From the NCBI RefSeq assembly GCF_040958095.1, contig NC_091195.1:27190881-27254880 (forward strand): a stretch of DNA of 64,000 nt, read 5' to 3'. The DNA comes from Procambarus clarkii (taxonomy: Eukaryota > Arthropoda > Malacostraca > Decapoda > Cambaridae). Below, piece by piece: positions 29,855-42,100 of the stretch (position 1 is its first letter; every line of letters begins with the position of its first letter). The notes under the pieces were generated by a model. It did no database searches. It worked only from the letters and a program-made list of their open reading frames with translations, and was not told where the DNA came from. The position numbers and the translations under genes are program-made.

Positions 29855-32146
29855 ACATGAAAAGCACATGGAGAGCCATCTCTAACATTCTAGGACTAAA
29901 CAACATTCACTTAACCAGATAAAAATCTCCAAGGATGGTTGTACACCTGCAACAGATCTAGAAACGGCAACTGAATTGAATAGCTTCTTTTCATTGGTTG
30001 GTGCTAACCTTGCCAGAAAAATCCCACAGACTCAGACACATGTTACCAAATATCTTCCAGGCAGTTACCCAAACTCTCTTCTCCTTTCACCAGTCAACCT
30101 TACAGATGTTGTGTCCATCATCCACTCACTAAAAACCAAAGCAGGGAAAACATTAGTGAAATACCATCCATGGTAAACAAGAGTGTCATCCATGCCCGTG
30201 CGCCACGAAAAGCTTTGGTTTTCAGCAAATCTCTTGAGTGTCATACCTTTCCTGGTATCCTTAAAAAAGCGAGAATAACGCCAGTTCATAAAGGAGGCAA
30301 TCCAGCAGACATAAACAATTATTGACCAATATCAAATCTACCTTCATTATAAAAAATATTTGAAAAAAATATTTACTAACAGCTCTACTCCTCTCTCGTA
30401 AAATTCAACATACTAAGTCCCTGTCAGTTTTGCTTCCACTTCCCAAAGAGCACCAATGATGCAATCATTAGCCTTCTTGACTTAATCTACTCAGACCTTG
30501 ACAAAAATGAGTGTCTGATTGGACTCTTCATTGACCTGAGAAAGGTCTTTGATACTGTTAACCATAACTACATCTTACTTAAACTTCAACATTAAGGAAT
30601 CCGAGTCCTTGCCCTGAACTATATCCGATCCTATTTTAGTGACAGACACCAATATGTAACCATCAATGATATAACCTCTCCCACTCTACCATTAACCGTA
30701 GGGGTACCACAAGGCAGCATTCTAGGACCCCTCCTATTTCTTATGTACATTAATTACCTGCCTATTGTCTCTAACATTCTTACACCTATATTATTTGCTG
30801 ACGATACTACCCTCAGACCACAACCCCCCACACACTAAATAATGTTGTAAAGAATGAACTAAAAAAAAGTTCACATATGGATGTCAACCAACAAACTCAC
30901 ACTAAACATAAAAAAGACCTACTACATCTTATTTGGAAGCCAATCAACAAATGCAATTCAGCTTCGGATAGACAATGTTAACATTAGCAATAAAAATGAT
31001 GGAAAGTTTTTTGGCCAAGAGACTCAACTTCAGCACTCACATACAACACATTACCAAGAAAGTTTAAAAAACGGTTGATATACTCCCTAAAATCAGATAT
31101 TATGTTCCAAACTCTGCGCTCCTCTCAATATACTATGCACTAATCTATCCCTATCTTACATATTGTATCTGTGCATGGGGCTCAACTACTGCAAATTACC
31201 TCAAAGCCTATCATCACACAGCAAAAATCTGCTATCAGAACAATAACAACCTCGGCTTTCAGATTCACTCAGCCCCCTGTTTAAATCCCTGAACATGCTA
31301 AACATAACCTCACTCCATACATTCTCTTGTGGTAATTACATTTACAAAACCGTGTTCTTAAGTGCAAACCCTGTTCTGAAACTTTTCTTGGACAGATGTA
31401 ATCGAACACATAATCACCACACCAGACATAAATATCTCTTTGATATCCCCAGAGTCAAACTTAATCTGTGTAAACACTCTATGCAAATAAAGAGACCTGG
31501 TCTATGCAACTCACTCCCTAACGAGTTGAAAAGCTGTGAAACGTTTGCCTTATTCAAAAATAAAACCAAAATGTATCTAATTTCATCTTCATAGTTTCCT
31601 ACCTAGTACTTGAAACTCGCACCGTATCTAGTGCTACCCAATTTCCCAAAATATGTACCTATGCCATACAACTTTACCATTGTAATCATTGCTGCTATCT
31701 TGTATCATGTTATACACATAGTTTGCTACTTTATGTCCTACAACAATCCTCAAATTATGCTAAAATATACCTGTGGATTACCCTTAAATTTACTTTAATG
31801 TACCTACTTTTTTCTGTCAAATTTTCTATACACAATGAAAAAATACATCTTTAATAATGTATTTTTTTGTTCTTTCTTACAATGCATTCTTAAACCTTCT
31901 TACAATGTATTTTTATACTTTCTTACGATGTGTTTTTATACCTTTTTACAATATACCTTTAAACTTTTTTTTTAATTTTGCTAGAAATTACCCCCTCTTA
32001 AAATTAGGTTAGATTAAGGATCTGCCTGAAACGCTATGCGTGCTAATGGCTTTACAAGAATATCTAACTTCTAGTCTTTGTACTCTCATAAACCCAATGT
32101 TCATTCTTCTATCTAAGTAAATAAATAAATAAATAAATAAATAAAT
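29855..32146 (+). mobile_element. LINE-A2, 5'-truncated and degenerate
   Basis: Plus-strand relative of LINE-A. It starts in the EN-RT linker (NMKSTWRAISNILG), runs through RT and the conserved C-terminus to a stop at about 31592, and has a 3' UTR containing 'ctgcctgaaacgctatgcgt' (32023). It ends in an AAAT run (about 32115-32146). The 3' UTR matches that at 62470-62945. Endonuclease and ORF1 are absent. Confidence 0.85.
29976..31594 (+). pseudogene. LINE-A2 reverse transcriptase pseudogene
   Basis: Blocks in order: LNSFFSLVGANLARKIPQTQ; YPNSLLLSPVNLTDVVSIIH; PGILKKARITPVHKGG; CQFCF...KSTNDAIISLLD; CLIGLFIDLRKVFDTVNH; LTVGVPQGSILGPLLFLMYI; PILFADDTT (active site kept); MSTNKLTLNIKKTYYILFG; DNVNISNKNDGKFFG; LNMLNITSLHTFSCG; FDIPRVKLNLCKHSMQIKRP; ending LFKNKTKMYLISSS. 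At least six stops or frameshifts separate the blocks, for example near 30175, 30325, 30595, 30820 and 31065. Clearly dead. Confidence 0.85.
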
Positions 32147-33000
32147 CAAACGCTTCCAAGGATCAACACGTACATCTTTTAAATACCTTCTACAAAACAA
32201 CAAAATCACTGAATCTGACGGAGTACTTAAAATTTGTACACATCTTTGGAAACGCATTTTTCTTCCCCATCCTTCTGAATCAACTGCCCTTCCGAACATT
32301 GAAGTAGTTGAAGACTTGTTATCCCCAAAACAGACTTGAAACCACACCTGACGATCTCATCCACCTTGACAATCTCATCTCACGCACTGAATTACAGACT
32401 CCAGCTGATATCAAGACAGCTATCATGGGCACTCGCTGTCGGGGGGCCCCTGGTGCGTCTGGTATTGGACATACCATCTATTGATAACTCCTTGTCTCTA
32501 TCATTGCTGCTGTCACTAACTTATTCAACAACTCTCTTGCCTCTGAATATTTTCTTCTCCCGTTCAAATCTGCCACTGCTGTTCTCATTCCAAAACCTGC
32601 AAGATCTCACACTGACTCAAAAAACTACTGACCCATCAGCCTTCTAGAGACACTTGGCAAAGTCTTTGAAAGGCTGGTCAACATTAGACTCAGAACGCGC
32701 TTAGAAGACAATGACTTACTCTCTAATAAACAGTTTGGATTTCGGTCTAACCGGTCGACACAGGACCTCTTAAATATCATGATCAATTACATCAGCATCA
32801 ACCATCACCAAAGACTTAAGACTGCACTCATCACAAAGGACGTTGAGAAGCCCTTTGTCACTGGCATGTCAGCTTCAAATTCAAACTATGCAATAGCTTT
32901 AATCTTCCTCTCATCACCACCAAACTCCTTTCTAACAACTTAGACAATAGGACAATGAGGATTAAGCTCCTCCGACAACACTCAGACTATTTCAACTTAC
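32147..33000 (+). pseudogene. LINE reverse transcriptase fragment, another family
   Basis: Plus strand, several frames: NLISRTELQTPADIKTAIM, CRGAPGASGIGHTIY (RT finger region), KSATAVLIPKPARSHTDSKN, PISLLETLGKVFERLVNIRL, LLSNKQFGFRSNRSTQDLLN, then KTALITKDVEK where the first catalytic Asp block should be. It stops being recognisable at about 32960, before the FADD motif. It differs in sequence from LINE-A, B and C. Frameshifts and stops are frequent. Confidence 0.7.
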
Positions 33001-33209
33001 ATGCCGGCGTTAGCTTTAGCTTTCAGGACCAAAGGGTTTGGTAAGGATGGGAATGGAAGAGCATAAGGGATAAGGATGGAAATTCAGAAAAAGGGATGAA
33101 GTTGAAGTATGAGTTGTTCGAAATTTCCAGCACTTAATTACTAACATTCAGTACTTTATGAAACTATTAAATGACTCCCTGATAATCCATGATTCCCTGG
33201 ATCTATCCT

Positions 33210-33717
33210 GGATCCCTAATTTATCATGACTCTGATACTTAGCTCTGCTGATCTACCTGATGAACAACAAGGTGAGAATTGTTGTAACATAGCCCACGCC
33301 CTAATTAATTCAAAGATCAAAGTCAATGTTGATATCAAATCAGCTGTCAGGATTGATAAAAACAATTCCCGTAGCAGTAGAAGAATGCTCATCAAACTTG
33401 CAAATCCCTCTGTTAAGATTGACCTCATACAATCAGCTGCTAAGCAAAAAAAAAAAAAAAAAAAAACCTCTGTATAAATGAGTGCCTTACAAAGCAGCGT
33501 GGATCCCTCCTCTTCAGGCTGCGTAAAATTCGCAAACTAAACCCTGGTCTTATCAAGCAGTGCTACACTAGGAATGGAACGATCATTGTAAAGAAGTTAA
33601 GTGCAGGAAAAAGATATAAAATAAAGTGTGACCAACAACTACTGGCCTTCCTTAGTGATTGTGGTATATCCGAAAACCTGAACCCGCCCAATGCCAATAC
33701 TGAAAATAACTCTTGAG
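33210..33717 (+). pseudogene. LINE ORF1 C-terminal fragment
   Basis: Plus strand: LPDEQQGENCCNIAHALI, VDIKSAVRIDKNNSRSS, MLIKLANPSVKIDLIQSAA, an 18-A run at 33447-33464 that breaks the frame, then (shifted) CLTKQRGSLLFRLRKIRK, LIKQCYTRNGTIIVKKL and LLAFLSDCGIS, ending NTENNS before a stop at 33715-33717. The order and spacing match LINE-A ORF1 (AAYRVG, NECLTR, LNSFLSDCG). It belongs to the older LINE whose ORF2 start is at 37144-37543. Confidence 0.75.
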
Positions 33718-33837
33718 TGTCAGAGCCTAACTTAACTTAATCTAACCTTGTCCAAGGCGCTGTCTCTGCCTTACTGTTTAACTAATGTTCTCTCATCCAT
33801 ATAAGTTCCCAAGTAATCAGTCAGGTCTTCATGCACT

Positions 33838-34672
33838 TATGTAAGCATCTACCTCAGTATCATTGTAAAATTTTACTCTAAAATCTAATCATATCCTGTT
33901 CTTTTTAAATTTTAAATTTAATTGTACTGTGATTTATGTCATTTATTGAAATTAATTATTGAGTTCATTTTGCTTTTTTAAGTTCTTACTAATTATAGAT
34001 TCAAAACTAAGCTAAATAAAATTAATTATCTTTAAGATTATTTTACTTTATGATTATCATTTGTCTCATTATTTTTTGTTATATATTAATCTTGACAGTC
34101 TCTACTGATTTTTTGTTTTCTCCACCAAACTTGTGTATCCTTCATTGCTATCTAGTGATCTTTATTATACTTCTAATTGTTTCTATTTTTTGTGTACTTA
34201 CATTTATTGTTGTGTTTTGCTATAATAATTCCCTAATTACAGCAGAATTAGTATTTATGTAAGCATCTACCTCAGTGTCATAGTAAAATTTTACTCATAA
34301 ATATAGTCTTACTCTGTTATTTTTTTATTTTAAATTTAATTGTAATTTGATTTATACATCATTTATTGTAATTAATTATTGAGCTCATTTTGTTTTCTTA
34401 AGCTCATACTAATAATAGGTTCACAACTAAGCTATATAAAATAATTTATCTTTAAGATTATTTTACTTTACGATTATTATTTGTCTTATTATTTTTGCTA
34501 AATATTAATCTTGTCAGTCTACTTATTTTTTGTCTTCTCTCTTAACCTAACTTCTGTACCCTTCCTGGCTATCTACGGTGATCTTTACTCTACTTCTAAT
34601 TGTTTCTCCTTTTTGTGTACTTACATTTATTGTTGTGTTTTGCTATAAATACTTTCTATTTACAGCAGATTT
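33838..34672. repeat. 418-bp tandem duplication in LINE ORF1-ORF2 spacer
   Basis: 'tatgtaagcatctacctcag' begins at 33838 and again at 34256. The two units then run in parallel ('aattttactc', 'ttaaatttaattgta', 'aattaattattgag', 'aagattattttacttta', 'tgtacttacatttattgttg', 'tttacagcaga'). The spacer of LINE-A at 45815-46313 has related AT-rich sequence, so this is the inter-ORF spacer of a LINE, duplicated. Confidence 0.85.
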
Positions 34673-37143
34673 TTTTTTTTTTTTTTGAGATATATACAAG
34701 AGTTGTTACATTCTTGTACAACCACTAGTACGCGTAGCGTTTCGGGCAAGTCCTTAATCCTATGGTCCCTGGAATACGATCCCCTGCCACAAAGAATCGT
34801 TTTTTCATCCAAGTAAACATTTTACTGTTGCGTTAAACAGAGGCTACAGTTAAGGAATTGCGCCCAGTAAATCCTCCCCGGTGTGACGGAGTTCCCCCCC
34901 CTTATAATTCTCCCACGCCTGCAGTAAGAGTCATGTCTACTTTTCCCAAGCGTTCTCTACGTTGCAGGCTACAATTTGATATATGGGAGAGAGTGAAGTG
35001 TTCTCGGCGAGCCGAGAAATTTGTGAAATAGTAATGTTTTGGCCTGTGGTTTAGGCCCTTTAGGGAGCCAAGATGGCGCTGGCCTCTCTGATCTCCCGCC
35101 AAAACCGTGTGACGTCAGTGGCACCGGATTGGTCACCGACAGCAGTGTGGCACCGGGAGCCAATGAAAACTTCCCTTAGCGAAAGTGACGTCACGATGGA
35201 AGGGGGTCCGGGCCGCGCGCCACTCTGGCGCCAGCAGTCATACACGACACGTCATAGAGGTCGGACGTGCGACGAGTGGTCCTGTCTGTCGGACAGCTGT
35301 TTCCCACTACCGTGGATTTACGCGTCATCGGAAGTTCGCCAGTACTCTGAGAAGTCTTCCCTAGTTCATGTGTTGAACCAGAAGAGGGAATTGACGGTTA
35401 TTTGAGCAACAAGTGCTCCAGTCAGGTACTGTGCCAGTAGCAGTGAAGCCGTGCAGTGACGTAGGTTGACGTCTGTGGCAATTCACCAGTTCGTGACAGC
35501 GTAGTGGCTGACAGAGCCACTGGGTAGCTGAGGAAGAGAGGACTATTTGGGGAAACCGAACGACTGTAGCTGAGACGTAGGCGACAGCCGTTGCTGGGAG
35601 AAGACGACGGCCAGGAGACCGACTCCAACCTTCAAGAAGTCAAGGAGGAGGACGGACCTGCAGTGAGGAGGCACGGAGACGACGCGCTAAACGGTGGGAC
35701 GACGAGAGGCTCTGGTAGGACACGACGACGTGTAGTGTGGGGGCGTTCCCGACACGAGGACCAGGAGCTACATCTCGACTCTCATCGGAGGATAGGGTGA
35801 AGTAGGTGGTTCTAGTTCCCTCCCCATTCCCCTTTAGTTAGCTATATTATTTGGCTATATTATCTAGCCTGAAGATTTTATATGTCGTGAGCAAGTCTCA
35901 CTTATGTCATGGTAAAGCACCAGGGTGCTAGACAGTACTATCAAGAGTACTTGTAATATTCATGTTGATTATTGGTGTGTACAGGCACCAGGAACCAGTG
36001 ATAAATTTACTGTGTTGTGTATATCTTTCTATAGATTTTGATATGAACATATAGTGGTAAATTATATATAAGATTATGCCAGTATTTGGAGGTTAGGCTA
36101 TGTGCCCAGAAACTAATTATTTTCCATGTATTGATGATTGATTTATATACCATATATATGCCTATGTTCATTCAGTGAATAATCATTTGTGAGTACAGTG
36201 AATTATTGCGTTATCGCCCACGAGAGAAAGTACTGAAAACTCCAGTGTTAATATTTCATAATATATTGTTGGATAAATAACAATGTGAAGCCATTACAGT
36301 GAATCATTATAGCATTGATTGTAGAAAAGACTGTTTGAGCCTGAGTACAGTGTAACTAAGTAATTCGGTTTATTTGTGCCAATATCGAGTGTGCGAGTCT
36401 CTAGTAATATTGGAAAATTTAAAGGAACAGCGCGCGTGAATCTAGAAAACAAGCAAAGTTCGCGCGGAGAGGCCATTGCAATCAGCTGTTCTTGACACTT
36501 GATGAGGAGGGGGAGAGTGTTGCCCTCTAGTGATCGCATAATATCCGTGGGAATTACCGGCCGAGTCAGGATCAGTTGATTTATCAATTATTGTGTGGCC
36601 TTGTGACATCTTTCATACATTTTAAGTAAAATACAAAACTCTCTTTGTGTTTTTATCATCCCCTCCATTGATCTTGTGGCTATACTATACCTGTAAGCAT
36701 AGAGTGATAACAATAAGTACCTGCCTGATTCCTGATCTTTGAGTGTGACCTTGCCAAGGCTACCACTGAATACACCAGTCCACTGAGGGTGTTACTGGCC
36801 ACCTTAAACACCAGTTGGCGATCTTGTGTTTAACCGTAGAGCCCTATTGTTGGGGAGGGCACACGACAGTCGATGTGAACGAGTCGTGTTCTCACTCTTT
36901 CTTAATAGGAGGCCGTTAAGATTGACTGGGAGACTCTCCTGGCGTGCAGTGGCGCCGTGAGGATCGAGGGAAGACCCGCAGGGCTACGGTGAGTTACCTT
37001 GAGCATAACTATTGCTTACCCCAGAGTAAGGGTAGAGAATAATCGTGAGGTGGAAACCCCCAACACCGGCCAGGATACGAACCCATGACATAGCGCTCGC
37101 GGAACGCCAGGCGAGTGTCTTACCACTACACCACGGAGACTGC
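34670..37143 (-). mobile_element. SINE-1 copy (antisense) split by a 2.2-kb insertion
   Basis: The left part 34670-34881 runs from the T17 tail complement through the body to 'aaatcctccccgg'. The right part 37066-37143 resumes 'ccggccaggatacgaaccca' through the tRNA-like head to 'cacggagactg'. Joining them at the duplicated CCGG restores the SINE consensus exactly. The SINE itself lies in the spacer between LINE ORF1 (33210-33717) and ORF2 (37144-37543). Confidence 0.9.
34882..37065. mobile_element. LTR-3, solo-LTR-like 2184-bp insertion
   Basis: Begins TGTGACGGAGTTCC and ends GGAAACCCCCAACA. The ends form an imperfect inverted repeat (TGTgacGGAGTTcCC against TGTTGGGGGTTTCC). It is flanked by the 4-bp duplication CCGG, inside a SINE. 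No gag or pol motif is found in any frame. Two palindromic TGACGTCA sites lie at 35110 and 35186, and a pyrimidine-rich C-run near the start. Interpreted as a solo LTR of an unusually long LTR, or a non-autonomous LTR element. Confidence 0.75.
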
Positions 37144-37543
37144 TTGAATTTTGAAATTTAGAAATTTAGTATTTAACTGTTCCTGTTAATTGCTTGTCTT
37201 AGTGTATCGTAACCCCATTGCATCTACATGCATACTGATATTGATCTTGATCGAAATCTTCTATCTCATATCCACACAAATCAGCACATTGATCATCATT
37301 TTTGCAGGTATTACACAGCAAATCTTGCAAAAAACAAACTCCTAAATAGCACTGCTTATCAGTTTACAACCAAAATGTTAGATCACTTGGTAAACATTTT
37401 GATGATATAAATGCACTACTCACAGCATTAGGTACTAAATTATCATTCATTATTTTAACAGAAACTTGGCTAAGTAAAGATTATACCCAACTCTACAACT
37501 TAGCTGGTTATAAAGCCATTCACAACTGCAGGCCTAATAAAGC
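37144..37543 (+). pseudogene. LINE ORF2 N-terminal fragment
   Basis: ATG at 37228 gives MHTDIDLDRNLLSHIHTNQ and HFCRYYTAN. This aligns with the LINE-A ORF2 start (MQSSIDPELNLLSTIYDN, NCRYFTAHD). After frameshifts it continues LSFIILTETWLSKDYTQLYN and KAIHNCR. It is cut at about 37543, where the 5' UTR of the full-length LINE-A begins. It is the continuation of the LINE whose ORF1 end is at 33210-33717. Confidence 0.75.
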
Positions 37544-37606
37544 CGAGCCGACGCTGATGAGTGCACGCTACCTACGCTTCTCACTCTACGCTGTATTTCA
37601 GCCCTT

Positions 37607-38286
37607 TGTGACGATAATCTCTTTCAAGAGAGATTGAGCTTGCTCTTCCCTTCAAAGTACGTAACAACAACAGATAATATAGAAGATATATCCAGCAAGT
37701 ATCTCCAAAACGTTTTGCCCAGAGCAAAACATATCCAGCACACCGGCACACCTGCTCGCCACCGCAAACCGGCAAACTGCTTGTCCATTGCCTGCCTGTC
37801 GCTGATTGGCTGGTGTCCCGTCGCACCTGCCCTCCACCCTCCGCCACAAGTTGATGTCTGGGCTGCAGTGGCCCAGAGTAGTCAGAATATTCTAGTGCTC
37901 CTTGCAGTTGACATCTCTCATTGGTAGACTAAGCCTTGGCTTTCGTGTACTAAGGGAGGTGGCAGCTCGAAGCCAATATTCCAGCATCATCATTATTATT
38001 TATTTTGCTATTACTCACTTGTCTTAACGTAAATTTTCATTTGCCAGTGATTATTCTTATTATTTTGTTTGTTGACTTGCCTTGTATATTTTATGCTTAA
38101 TTTGATTCATGTCTTGTTTTTCTAACGTAATTAAAATGTCATTGTTAAATTTACTTGTGTTTTGTGTGTCTTCCCATTACCTTACCACAGACAAAAGTTC
38201 CAGCTTTTTCTCTTTTTTTTTCTTTAATGTGACGAGGCCCTGCCCCTAGCTTTGAAACAGCCGAACACCAATGCTTTACCGTTACA
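37607..38286 (+). repeat. 5' LTR of the gypsy element (680 bp)
   Basis: Runs from TGTGACGATAATC to CCGTTACA. About 98-99% identical to the 3' LTR at 43813-44496, with the same internal blocks ('caagagagattgagc', 'gtacgtaacaacaacagata', 'ccagcatcatcattattatt'). The end reads CCGTTACA here and CCGTCACA in the 3' LTR. Only the latter is a perfect inverted match to TGTGACGG. Confidence 0.95.
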
Positions 38287-38310
38287 TAAAGTGGGGGCCT
38301 GTCCGGGATC
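38287..38310 (+). other. Candidate primer-binding region
   Basis: Directly after the 5' LTR comes TAAAG and then TGGGGGCCTGTCCGGGAT, starting with TGG as expected for pairing with a tRNA CCA end. The tRNA identity was not determined. The 5-nt spacing is usual for gypsy elements. Confidence 0.6.
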
Positions 38311-39192
38311 TTCACTCAGGTACTGGTGCCAAGTAGTAATTTATGGTAAGCGTATTTGGCTTTGGTAACGTAGCTTTTACTATTTTTCATATTCAATTTT
38401 ATTTTTATATGGTGCTGTGTGTATTGTGCATTCCGAGAGTAGCATATGGTGAAGGTGAGACAACTTTGGATTACGTGGTGACTGTAGGCCTCAGTCATTC
38501 TCTTAATTGGTCATCTCTCCCTCCATGTTATTACTCGTGTTTACCATCTTTTGTCCCTTGGATATTTCTCATATTTTCGACAGATCATCATATTGGTACC
38601 CTGGTACTGTGGTCTGCCCCCGGGTCAAGTGCACCTAATCTTCTGCAATCTGACAGTAGGAGGATAAAGAGGGCCATAGTTCCTCTAGCACGAACTTTAG
38701 TTGCTGAATTGGGACCTCAGCAGCAGTTCTCGTCACCAGTTGACACCTCGCACCCCTACACGTCGGTCAGAGATGATAATACATATATTGGTAGGGAATT
38801 AGCTTTCTTTTTCAGAGCACAAAAGTTCGCTAATTCTGTAAGTATCATATTAATTTCAGTGGGAAAAACTTGCTTATGTCCTATAGAGACTCGGCAAGGT
38901 ATGCCTACATTCTTGGACTACCAATTTTACTTTTGAGGCAATTAACTGTTTCATTTGTTTTAGAAACTCAGTTTCACTTGTTTAGTAGGATTTTCTTGCC
39001 CTTATCCTCTTACATGAGTACCGGGTACAAGATTTCCTGCGACCTTGATTTAATTAATCATTTAACATCTTGTAATTAACTTTAATTGTTAAAGATTCCA
39101 CAGGATAGGTACCAGTTGCCACGTTGTCCTGTTTCTGACATTCACCATATCACAACGGTATATTCGTTGTGCATTTATTTGCTAATTTCACA
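38311..39192 (+). other. Gypsy 5' leader
   Basis: About 880 bp between the primer site and the gag ATG. A 197-codon frame (38343-38936) lies here in a different frame from gag-pol and shows no recognisable motif, so it is treated as leader sequence. Confidence 0.6.
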
Positions 39193-42100
39193 ATGTTTCG
39201 TCTCCAAGCTTTCCGTGCAGATCCAGCAGGTGAAATAGGGACTTTAAGTCGTGCCAAGAGGACTGAATTACAAACTCTTGCACATGAGTATCAACTAGAA
39301 GTTCCCTACCAAGCCAACAAAAATGAGATACACAACCTGTTACTGGATCATTTCTTAGAGCAAGGTAAGATAGACTCTGAAACTCACGAAACTTACTTTA
39401 TTGCAGATAAAACTGATTTGGCAACGATGAAACTCAAACTAGAGCTGGCTAAGATTGAACGCGAGCAGCAAAGGGAAGCCCTCGAGCAGCAAAGAGAAAC
39501 AGCTGCCATACGAAAGGAAGAACAAGAACGTGAGATTGCAATACTCCGTGAACGTGAACGTATACAGCTTGAAACAAAACGACGCCAGTTGGAGATGCAA
39601 CACGAACATGACAAGCAACAAGCATCCCTGACTATGGAATGTCGTTAACGAGAATTCGCGTTGGAAACTTCACACCTCGCTCAACGCCAGCAAGCTACCG
39701 CCAATCTTCCCATCAGTTTTAATATATCACATGCAAGTAAGTTAATGCCATCATTCGTAGAAACAGAAGTTGACGTGTTTTTCACCACCTTTGAAACCCT
39801 TGCTAATCAACTTAGTTGGCCTGCCGACCAATGGGCCACACTTCTCAGAGTACATCTTACAGGTAGAGCTGCAGTCACACTCAGTACTTTGGCGTCTGAG
39901 AATGACTACCAGACTCTGAAACAAGCAGTGTTGGACGCCTACCTCCTCTCCACCGAAAGTTATCGAAGGAAATTCCGCGACCACCTGAAGGCAAGTACCA
40001 CTACCTTTCTCGAGTTTGCTAACACCAAAAGGAGATATTTTATGAAATGGCTGGAAGCAGCACATGTCTCTACCTTTGCAGAACTCGTCAACCTCATGCT
40101 AGTTGAAGAATTCTTGAGGCGTGTGCCGCCTCCTGTCCGTCTATATTTAGCAGATAAAGAAGAAACCGACTACCTAAAGTGTGCTAAGTCGGCTGACAAT
40201 TACAGCCTCATCCACCGGCTGACACCAGAACCATCCTCCAGTAAGAAGTCGTGGTACAGTTACGAGAAAGTGAGTACCGATCAAGCTGGGTCGCAATTGT
40301 ACTGTAAGTATTGTAGACTCTATGGACATACCATAGATAAATGTGGTAAGTCTCAATACAAAGGAACCACCGAATCACAAAAACCCAAACCAACTCCTCC
40401 TAAGTCCGGTAAGCCTGTGATGAATGTTGGTGTTAATGTTAATGATCTTTCTCTTTTCAGTAACCACCTGTATACTGGAACTGTCTCTGCCAACGGTTCA
40501 AATCCGGAGGGACGTTTCAAATTGAAGATCTTGAGGGACACAGCGGCTCTTCAATCGATCATCTTGAAGTCGGCTGTGCCCAACATCGCCTACACTGGAG
40601 AAACTGTCTTCATCACTGACCTCACTGCTACCACTCCTTATCCTCTCGCCAGAGTCCACCTGGATTGTCCCTTCGTGAACGGAGAAGTCCAAGTCGCCGT
40701 CAGGGAAAAGCCTTTTCCCATGCCTGGAGTGCAACTTCTCCTAGGCAACGACTTGGCAGAAGACCTGCAACAGACCAACCTGATCGTCATGGACAAACCC
40801 CAGGTGTGTACCTCTGTGACGGATAATCCTATATTTGAGTATGTTCCAGCAAAGGTTCAAGAGAGTGATGAAGTTTCTCCTCTGGTTCTAGTGACCACCC
40901 GTGCACAAGCCGCACGACCACAGCCAGCTGACTCTTCTGCTACCGCTGTCCCTCAAGACCCTCAGAAACTACCTCCGAATCTGACCAAGTTGGAGTTCCG
41001 TAAGTTACAGAGGGAAGATCTTACCTTAACACCATTATTTTTCCAGGCTGAGACTCAACCCGACAGTATTCCTGGGTTCTTCCTAGAGAACGACTTGCTC
41101 TACCGCAGATATAGACCCAGTAAACTGAAGGAGGAGGACGATTGGGCCAACGTCGAACAACTTGTGATTCCTGCCAGCCTGCGGCCCACTATTCTACACC
41201 TGGCCCACGGAGCACTCTCCCACTACGGATTCAACAAGACCTACCATGGAATCCGTCAAGACTACTACTGGTCAGGTATGGTAAATAGCGTCAAACAGTG
41301 TCATACATGTCAGATGGCAGGTAAACCGAACATCTCTATTCCCAGAGCGCCACTGATTCCCATACAGGTGCCTGCGGAACCTTTTCACAGACTTATTATA
41401 GACTGTGTTGGTCCTTTACCTCGGACCAGTTCAGGTAACGCCTATATCTTGACCATCCTGTGTCCTACCACCAGATTCCCCATAGCAGTTCCAGTAAAGA
41501 ACATTACGGCTGTTACGGTTGTGAAGCACTTATTGAAGATCTTCACCCAGTATGGATTTCCCAGGGAGGTTCAGAGCGACTGTGGCACCAACTTCACCAG
41601 TGATCTCTTCAAAAGGACACTGGAGGAGTTCAACATCAAACAAGTATTGTCCAGCCCCTATCATCCTGCTCCACAGGGTTCTCTTGAGCGTAGTCATCAG
41701 ACTATTAAAGCACTCCTGAAAAAGTTTTGTAATGAAACCTCTAAGGATTGGGATAAGCAAATAGATCTGATAATGTGCATATATAGAAGTCTTCCCAATG
41801 AGTCCCTAGGAGTATCTCCTTATGAGATGCTCTACGGACGTAAGTGCCGTACTCCCCTCAAGGCTTTCAAAGACTCTCTACGTGATGCCACCTTCAGTGA
41901 GCATCAGAATGTGCCCCAGTTTCTTCAAAACCTTCAACACATTCTAGAGAGAGTCCACAGTTTTGCACAAGATAATCTATAGAAAGCACAGGAGAGGATG
42001 AAGACTCATTACGACCAGACCAGCAAAGTAAGAAAATTTAAGCCGGGAGACTTCGTACTTGCTTACTTTCCTATCCCAGGTTCTCCTTTACAAAACAGGT

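Noticed and set aside
35073..35800. Short frames within LTR-3
   Set aside because: No motif, different frames, and inside a TG...CA insertion with a target duplication.
38343..38936. 197-codon frame with hydrophobic N-terminus in the gypsy leader
   Set aside because: Lies between primer site and gag, in a different frame, with no recognisable motif; more likely leader sequence than an extra gene.
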